Made by a program: the position numbers and the translations under genes
Part shown: positions 57,004 through 64,000 of the stretch, piece after piece
Layout: every line of letters starts with the position of its first letter
How positions within the stretch are numbered: position 1 is the first letter of the stretch
The notes under the pieces: model-generated
The model's input: only the letters and a program-made list of their open reading frames with translations
The model's database searches: none
What the model was told of the DNA's origin: nothing
Assembly (NCBI GenBank): GCA_038502445.1
Contig: JAHLJS010000002.1
Location: forward strand, 72,927,383 to 72,991,382
Reading direction: 5' to 3'
DNA from: Eremochloa ophiuroides
Lineage: Eukaryota > Streptophyta > Magnoliopsida > Poales > Poaceae
Length of the DNA: 64,000 nt

Positions 57004-60000
57004 ATGGAGAATCCGATTGACGGCACAGAGGGTAAGTTGGGGCAAGGATTCACGTCGGCCGATAAGCTCGAAGAAGTGGATGTTGGATCCGGTGACAGAC
57101 CAAGGCCGACGTTTATTGCCGCCAATTTAGACCCAGAATTCAGGCAGGAGCTGGTTCAACTATTGAAAGAGTACAAAGATTGTTTCGCCTGGGAATATTA
57201 TGAAATGCCTAGATTGGACAAATCTATTGTTGAGCACAGGCTACCTATCAAGTCAGGGTTTCGGCCACACAAGCAGCCTCCACGTCGTTTTAGAGAGGAT
57301 GCTCTACCCGACATTAAGGCCGAAATCACGAGGTTGTTAGAAGCCAAGTTCATTCGAGCTTGCCGATATGCCGAGTGGATATCGAACATCGTCCCTGTGT
57401 ATAAGAAAAATGGTAAATTGCGAGTATGTATTGATTTCAGGGATTTAAATAGAGCTACACCGATGGATGGCTACCCTATGCCAATAGCCGATATGTTGGT
57501 AGACTCGGCTGCTAGGCACCAAGTTATTAGCTTCATGGATGGCAATGCTGGTTATAATCAAATTTTTATGGCTGATGAAGACATCCCAAAGACCGCCTTC
57601 AGGTGCGCTTGGTTTGTTTGAATGGGTGGTCATGACGTTTGGATTAAAGAATGCCGGTGCAACCTATCAGAGAAGTATGAATTATATATTTCACAAGTTG
57701 ATCGGCAAAGTCGTTGAAATTTATATAGATGATGTGGTGGTGAAATCCAAAAGCAATAAAGATCACCTGGCCGATTTGAGAACCACTTTGGAGTGCACAA
57801 GGCGACATGGTCTGAAGATGAATCCTGTTTGGCGTGTCAGCTGGCGAATTTCTGGGATTCATGGTCCACCGCAAAGGGATAGAGATCGGCAGCAAGAGTA
57901 GGAAGGCGATCGATGAACTCGTACCTCCAACCAACAAGAAGGAATTGCAATCTTTACTTGGTAAGGTTAATTTTATCAGAAGGTTCATTGCCAACTTATC
58001 AGAGAAGGTGCTGCCGTTCTCACCATTGTTGAAGCTCAAGAATGATCAAGAGTTCAATTGGGGTGACATGCAACAGAAGGCTTTTGATGAGATCAGAGAA
58101 TACATGAAGACTCCTCCTGTCTTAGTACCGCCACGGGTAGGGAAGCCTTTTAAGTTGTACGTGACGGCCGAAAGCCATACCATTGGGTCGGCCCTTTTTC
58201 AAGAGTTTGAAGGGAAAGAGAGAGCAGTCTTCTACCTGAGCAGGCGGCTCCTTGACCCTGAGACAAAATACACACCGACCGAGAAGTTGTGCTTGTGCCT
58301 ATTCTACTCATGCACCAAGTTGAGGCACTACTTGCTTGCCTCGGAGTGTGTGGTGGTGTCCAAGGAGGATGTCATCAAGCACATGCTTTCGATGCCTATT
58401 TTAAATGGTCGGATAGGCAAATGGATCCTGACGCTTTCAGAGTTTGACTTGAGGTTCGAATCGGCTAAGGCGGTCAAAGGGCAGGCGATAGCCGATTTCA
58501 TTACACAGCATCAAGGAGGATCGGTTAATGTAGCGGATATAGCGCCATGGACTATGTTTTTCGACAGTTCTTCGTGCAAGCAAGGTGGTGGCGCCGGAGT
58601 AGTGCTCATCTCACCGCGTGGTCTGCGTTTTGAGTATGCTTTCCAGATAGGGCCAATTGTCACAAACAATCAGGCTGAATATGAAGCCGCATGGAAAGGT
58701 TTTCAGCTTCTGCATGAAGCAAAAGCCGATGCAGTTGAAGTATTTGGCGATTCACAACTAGTCATCAACCAATTGCTCAGTTTGTATGAGTGTAAAGACG
58801 AGATACTCAGAGGCTACTATGATCAGTGCCAGGCTCTCAAGAAGTTCATGACGGTATCTCTCTGTCACATCCCCAGGGCCCAGAACCAGGAAGCTAATCG
58901 GCTAGCGCAGAACGCGTCGGGTTATCGGCCGATGCAGGAGATTTGTAACAGCGAGCAATCAGCTGATGACTGGAGGGGCGAGATAGCAGGTTACCTGGCA
59001 AATCCTTCACAACAGGTCAGCAGAAAGCTAAGATACAAAACCACCAAGTACGTGTTGTTGGATGGTCAATTGTATTACAAGACTGTTGAAGGAGTGCTGC
59101 TCAAATGCCTGGGGGCAGAAGAATCAGTAAAGCTGATGAGCAAAGTACATGATAGAGTCTGCGCTGCACATCAATCAGCTCACAAGATGAAGTGGATCAT
59201 CAGGAGGACTGGTTACTATTGGCCTACGATGCTGGAAGATTGTTTCAAATATTATAAAGGGTGTCAAGAATGCCAAAACTTTGGAAATATACAAAAGTCT
59301 CCAGCTTCTGCTATGAATCCTATAGTTAAACCATGGCCGTTTAGGGGATGGGGTATTGATCTAATCGGCCAAATCTACCCACCATCGAGCAAGGGTCATA
59401 AATGGATCCTAGTGGCGACTGATTACTTCACCAAGTGGGTAGAAGCCATTCCTTTGAGGAGCGCCACTTCAGCTGACGTGATCGAATTTGTGAAGGAGCA
59501 TATTATTTACAGGTTCGGCATACCTCAGACGATCACAACCGATCAGGGGACAATGTTCACTTCAGAGGAGTTTATGACCTTTGCTGACGACATGGGCATC
59601 AAGATTTATAATTCATCGCCGTACTACGCCCAAGCCAACGGACAAGCAGAAGCCTCCAATAAAATTTTGATCAAGGTCATCAAGAAAAAGATTGAGCAGA
59701 ACCCCAGAAAATGGTATTTGCATTTGAGCGAGGCACTGTGGGCATATCGCATGGCACAGCATGGATCGATCAAGGCTTCACCTTATGAGCTAGTCTATGG
59801 ACACGCTGCTGTCTTGCCATGGGAGATTCAGTCTGAGATACGGCGTGTCACGTTGCAAAACAAGCTTACGGCCGGTGAATACAAAGACATTATGATGGAC
59901 AGTTTAGAAGATTTGCACTGTCATCGGCTTAGGGCTTTGGAATATATTGAAAAGAATAAGGTACGGGTGGCCAAGTATTACAACACAAAGGAAAGGAGCA

Positions 60001-60227
60001 AGAGCTTCACCAAATCAGAGCTAGTATGGAAAGTCATTCTACCTATTGGTACCAAAGATAGCCGATTCGGTAAATGGTCGCCAAACTGGGAAGGCCCGTA
60101 TCGCGTGGTGGAATGCGCTCCGGGTAATGCTTATATCCTTGAAGACTTGGAAGGGCAGAGACTCGCCAGAGCCATCAACGGGAAGCATCTGAAGAAATAC
60201 TACCCTAGCATCTCAGTTGGGGGATAA
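57004..60227 (+). pseudogene. Element I pol: reverse transcriptase, two RNase H domains, integrase
   Basis: The reverse transcriptase starts in the gag frame (YKKNGKLRVCIDFRDLNRAT). A deletion near 57603 shifts the frame, and the YIDD box (EIYIDDVVVKSK) is near 57720. A second deletion near 57826 shifts again, into the long frame to 60227. This holds a degenerate RNase H (KLYVTAESHTIGSALFQEF), then a second, archaeal-type RNase H (MFFDSSSCKQGG, NNQAEYEA, FGDSQLV), which is the mark of the Tat lineage. The integrase has an HHCC finger (H...H...CQECQ near 59270), core residues in GIDLIG, TTDQGT and AEASNK, and a C-terminal GPY-like module (WEGPYRVVE). The chain ends at KYYPSISVGG. Confidence 0.93.
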
Positions 60228-60417
60228 TAGCCGATTCATGTGAATCTGGCTCTAACAGCTGATGCCGTGCAGGCGGGTCGCCTTCAGGACAAAAATGGCC
60301 GACATCGTAGTAACGAGTCGCCCTTAGCAAAAAAATGTATATACAGTTTTGCAAATTGGATTGTTTCAGGCATAGCAAGTTCAGAAGTATCATATACATC
60401 AGAATGCCTAATACAAT
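60228..60417 (+). other. Short spacer between pol and the antisense gene
   Basis: Noncoding. The 3' ends of pol (plus) and of the antisense gene (minus) face each other here, about 190 bp apart. Confidence 0.6.
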
Positions 60418-61664
60418 CTAGTTTGGGTTATTAACGCCGTCCCGGATCACGTCCTCGGCGTCGATGGACACGGAGAGACCGTCGGCATGAGGGGCGAAAG
60501 CGGCCATCAGCGTGCCAAACTCCTCCATGTCTTGGCCTGCCTGGATTCCCGGTTCGACGTTCTCTAGCACGATGCCGGAGTTGATCTGGGCGGCGGTCAG
60601 AGCTCCCGCGGCACCGTGACGGACGCCGCTCATCGCCACCTGGCGAACGCGGTGGTGCACGTCCGCAAGCTGCTCCACCTGCATTTGCCCCCGTGCGTGG
60701 AGGACGTCGGTGACGTTCGCTACAGCCACGCACAGTTCGTGCAGCTGCGTCGTCAGAGCTGCATAAGCAAGGAAAGTCAGTGATTGGAAACGCGCCGTGC
60801 ACATAGTTGGACAAAGCGGGAGATTACCCGCCACGGTGGCCTGCGACTCCGCGAGGTTGGCCCGCGCCTCCGTCAAATCAATACTGGCGACAACAAGCAC
60901 GACGGCTTGGTCCTCGTTCTCCTTATCCAGCCGGCCGGCCTCTTTGGTAGCCTCGGAGTAGAGGTTGCGATACCGCACCATCTCATGGAGGAAGTGGCGG
61001 CCGTCGGCGGCGGTGTAGGAGTCGCGGGAACTCAAAGATGATTCCGAGTTCGATTCCGCTCCGGAGGTGGTGCTGCGAGCCGAGTGTGAGGGAGGTTCGG
61101 TTGTGGTGCTGTGCGACGCACCGAGGAACTAGCGCCGATTGGTGCACCGGAAGGAAGATGGAGCGGGAGACGTTGGCTGAAAGGGATCGTCAGATCAGGC
61201 ACCCAGACTTAGCCAGATTCAAAGATCGACGAAAAGGGAGAATAAGATACCTGCTATGGACTCCCCGTCCGTTGACTTGCATCATACGCCTGATTGGAGC
61301 CCTTACAGGAGCAGAGGGCCCGGCGGCGTCACCAGCGGCGAGGGTTTCTGGGGTTGCTGTCCCGGTTGCAGGAACGGCATCACCATCCGCCGGGGCTGCC
61401 CGAGGAAGATCAGCACCGGGGGCAGGGTTGTTCAGGCCGGCTAAAGAGCTAGCAATGCCGCTGACGAGAGATGGTTGGTGACTGCAGAAACGGATCAAAT
61501 CAGATGGAAACAGCGAGGAGATGGTAGGCTGACGGTTGAATTTACCCCAAAGTCTGCTCGATTCGGGCGACGCTGGCCCAGATGCGGCGGATACTCCGTT
61601 CCATCTCATCGCCGTCGACGGGCTCAGACGCCGGGCGCTTCCCATGGTTTCCATCGCCGGCCAT
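60418..61664 (-). CDS. Element I antisense spliced gene (Tat extra ORF)
   Basis: The start at 61664 (MAGDGNHGKRPASEPVDGDE) lies about 110 bp after a TATA box. Exon 1 is 61664-61546, the intron is 61545-61482 (GTAAAT...CTGCAG) and exon 2 is 61481-61251; the frame joins cleanly. A donor AGCAG/GTATCT follows at 61250. A Ser-rich exon of uncertain start (about 61120) leads into an alpha-helical region (SSRDSYTAADGRHFLHEMVR) ending at 60418-60420. Within it a 69-bp GT-AG intron (60827-60759) has no effect on frame. The protein is helical and acidic, with no recognised catalytic motif. Tat1 has a gene at the same place and strand, so the arrangement is a shared lineage feature. The exact exon junction near 61120 is unresolved. 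Confidence 0.6.
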
Positions 61665-61775
61665 GGTCGTAAACAAGGATTAAGAGCGGAAGCGAATTGG
61701 ATACAAGGAGGCGGCCGGGAGAGTTGGTCGGCGAGACGGATACGATGGCATGTGATATTGCCTCAAGCCTGCCAA

Positions 61776-61786
61776 CTATTTATAAG
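61776..61786 (-). promoter_or_regulatory. TATA box of the element I antisense gene
   Basis: The minus strand reads CTTATAAATAG, about 112 bp upstream of the start at 61664, in the same layout as the Tat1 antisense promoter at 8331-8342. Confidence 0.6.
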
Positions 61787-61799
61787 ACAACACGGGCAC

Positions 61800-62435
61800 C
61801 GAGGCGGTTTCTTTGGGAAGTGAGACGGCACGGCGGATTTTAGGTTGTAGTTAATCCACGTTTCTTGAATCCGGAACAGTTAACAATCGGGGAGACGAAG
61901 CGCCGCCATCAATGATCGCACGCCGATCGGTTTTTTGGGTCAGGCCGTTTTAGCCGATCCTATTGTGAGTACCCACAAGCCGATTCATGATGAATCTGGC
62001 TGAGGGGTTAGTTCCGAAGGAAAGCCGAACGGAGCCGATGCTAAGAAGCAGACCCGAAAGCCGATTCGTATGTAGAACGGATCAGGCTGGGTAATCGATT
62101 CTAAGATACAATGCAAGCCTGAGAGCCGATTCGTATGCAACAAAAAGTTGTCAACATCTTTATCGGCCTAGAATGAAGGGACGTACAGATGCGAAGAAAT
62201 AATGGCGAATAAGACTTTTGAGTAAGACATAAATGGCGTTAAACTATGTCTTCTATTAATCGGATACTATTCAACGATGGACTTGCATACAGAAGTGTGG
62301 AAATATGGTGAGAATATGCTTATATTTCAAGGATTAAAGGAAGAAGACCTAGATGCACTATGGCTACTAGTGAGTCTCTCGGCACAAGGAAGACCATCGG
62401 ATCATAGTTCGAAGCATGAAGAAATCATACTCCGA
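61800..62435 (+). other. 3' noncoding region of element I
   Basis: No supported ORF. AGCCGATTC-type motifs recur near 61978, 62048 and 62131. Confidence 0.6.
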
Positions 62436-62449
62436 ACTAGGGGGGCATG
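62436..62449 (+). promoter_or_regulatory. Polypurine tract of element I
   Basis: ACTAGGGGGGCATG lies directly before the 3' LTR start TGTTAACACC at 62450, where plus-strand DNA synthesis would be primed. Confidence 0.8.
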
Positions 62450-64000
62450 TGTTAACACCGAATTTTGGGCTGGTAGCTGATAGCCGATACCGAAGGAAGA
62501 TTGCCGATCTCGGAAGCAGATTCCGTCCAGCAGAAGGAAGGAGAATAGCCGATTGCACGGAGAATCGATTATCGGGCGAAGGTGACAGAAGGCGTGCAGC
62601 GTCGGTATTGGTGACGTCATCTAGAGTCTGCACCGCCAAGATGCGATCACGATCGGAGTCCGTTATGAAAGGGAAGATGTGACTCCAAGTTACCTTAGAT
62701 ATAGGATAGTTTGTTAGTTTCCTTATCTATTGATGAGTTGTGATTCGACTAGGACTCTATCTACGCTCAGGGTATAAATGTAAGCCCTCAGCCATTGTAA
62801 ATACAACAACATCAATACAACACAACTTTCGGCTCCGGCCAAACAAACCCTAGAGTCAGTCGAGTCCGGCGAGTTACTTCATCCAGGCTGGGTGTCATGC
62901 GGTGGACGCAGGCTTGCTTGTAAGTATCGTCAACCCCCTGTTAAACTATGTCTTTTTAGCGTCATCCGGTGGACGTGGAAGCATGGCGGACCAGGGTCCT
63001 TGCTAAGCTCTGTTTCTTTGGCGTCATCCGGTGTGGGAAGCACAGTGAGTCAAGGATGATTCACGCTAGTTTACCCGATCAATCTGTGTTAACCGTCATC
63101 CGGTGGACGAGATGCAGATTAGGACGGTTTTCACGCGCGGATTAGTTATCGATTCGTGTTTGTTTGCTTGATTAATCTATTAGTTAACGTCATCCGGTGG
63201 ACAGGCTATAGATTAAGACAGTTTGCATGCATGGATTAGTTATCGGCTCTAGTTAAATTTGGCAGTTTAGCTAGATTCATTAAGTTACCGATGTTGCCTA
63301 TGTTTATTGTTTATTATTTAAAGCAACCATCAATTTGCCCGTCTTGATCCATATGCGTCGGCTTATATCTAATAGATCTATATGTTCAACGAATTATGTT
63401 TGCCATTCGTTTTATATTGATAAGATAGAATGTTTTGCACCAGCCGGTTGTATTTTGGATCTAGATTAGATACGGGTCGCACTCAAGTAATAAAATAAAC
63501 ATTGTCTAGATTCAAGGGTTAACGGATCTAAGTTGCAACTTCATCATGACTGCCTCGATCCGCTCGATCTCCACTGTTGCAAGATTGTGATTTAGATCTA
63601 TTAGCCGGAGAGTTAAAACATTGTTTGCTTTATAGGCTTGTATGTTGCTCGTATACACTAAATCGGCTGAAATAGCCGATTTCTTCTTGTTTTACATTGA
63701 GACATCTTATGATCATGTTAGCTTGCTGTGACTACATCTTTTATAATATACTTCCGTCTAATGCAAGTATATATTATTGAATTCATGTCTGAATCGGTTA
63801 ACTTGAGTTATAATGCATGTTTCGCTACAATCGGTTCATAACATGACGGAATAGGTTTTCTAGTCGATCTTCCATTACATCGGCTCTTCGAGCCATACAA
63901 TTGGAACTACCTGGACATACCGGTTAGTTCCGCCCTGTGATTACTGATTACGTTTTGTTTCCTTGTCAATTGCAGGTCAAATTGACTGGCACGCTTGGGT
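62450..64000 (+). repeat. 3' LTR of element I, cut by the window end
   Basis: It matches the 5' LTR at 52096 from its first base. It has the same TATA box (near 62770), splice-like sites (62920 and 63975) and GTCATCCGGTGGACG repeats, but the third repeat is damaged by a 4-bp deletion (reads CATCCGGTGTGGG). About 125 bp should remain to its end outside the window. Confidence 0.95.

Overview
The window is plant nuclear DNA from a grass, most likely a panicoid. This rests on Athila-, Tat- and SIRE-type LTR retrotransposons, a CACTA element, grass-type MITEs and an L1-like LINE. Almost all of it is nested transposable elements. I see no intact host gene and no rRNA, tRNA gene or CRISPR array. Element names below (A, B, C and so on) are local labels.

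Layout. 1-5902: Athila-like element A on the minus strand (5' LTR, tRNA-Asp primer site, gag-protease), interrupted by a solo LTR of its own family and running off the left edge. A sits in a Tat-type element (Tat1, 5903-11916), of which an antisense spliced gene, 3' noncoding region and 3' LTR remain; Tat1 is also hit by a solo LTR at 8369-9572. 11917-24890 is older, looser sequence: MITEs (one inside another), solo LTRs at 14713-16503 and 17219-18975, a hAT transposase scrap, a receptor-kinase LRR scrap and a non-autonomous CACTA element with exact 3-bp target duplications.

24890-64000 is a telescoping nest: copia LTR F (holding a LINE with a 17-bp target duplication), copia LTR G, Athila-like LTR J (holding a Tat solo LTR), Athila-like element B (protease and an envelope-position ORF), SIRE-type copia D, Athila-like element C (gag plus two proteases) and Tat element I. 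From G inward each element interrupts the previous one, and only the left part of each is visible. Element I has both LTRs in view, about 98.5% identical by eye, so it is probably the youngest insertion.

How the parts work together. Element I shows the full logic of a Tat retrotransposon: LTR promoter, primer site, gag, protease, reverse transcriptase, two RNase H domains, integrase, then a gene on the opposite strand with its own TATA box and introns. A, B and C lack visible reverse transcriptase and integrase and look like non-autonomous gag-protease derivatives. All large reading frames carry stops or frameshifts.

The most interesting signals are: primer-site-like copies inside the U5 of several LTR families; two different protease domains in one frame of element C; an array of small hairpins with self-complementary CCGG loops, most of them inside a candidate intron, in the Tat LTR leader; spliced antisense genes with their own promoters; and a repeated stem-loop with a paired base change in the post-protease region of C and B.
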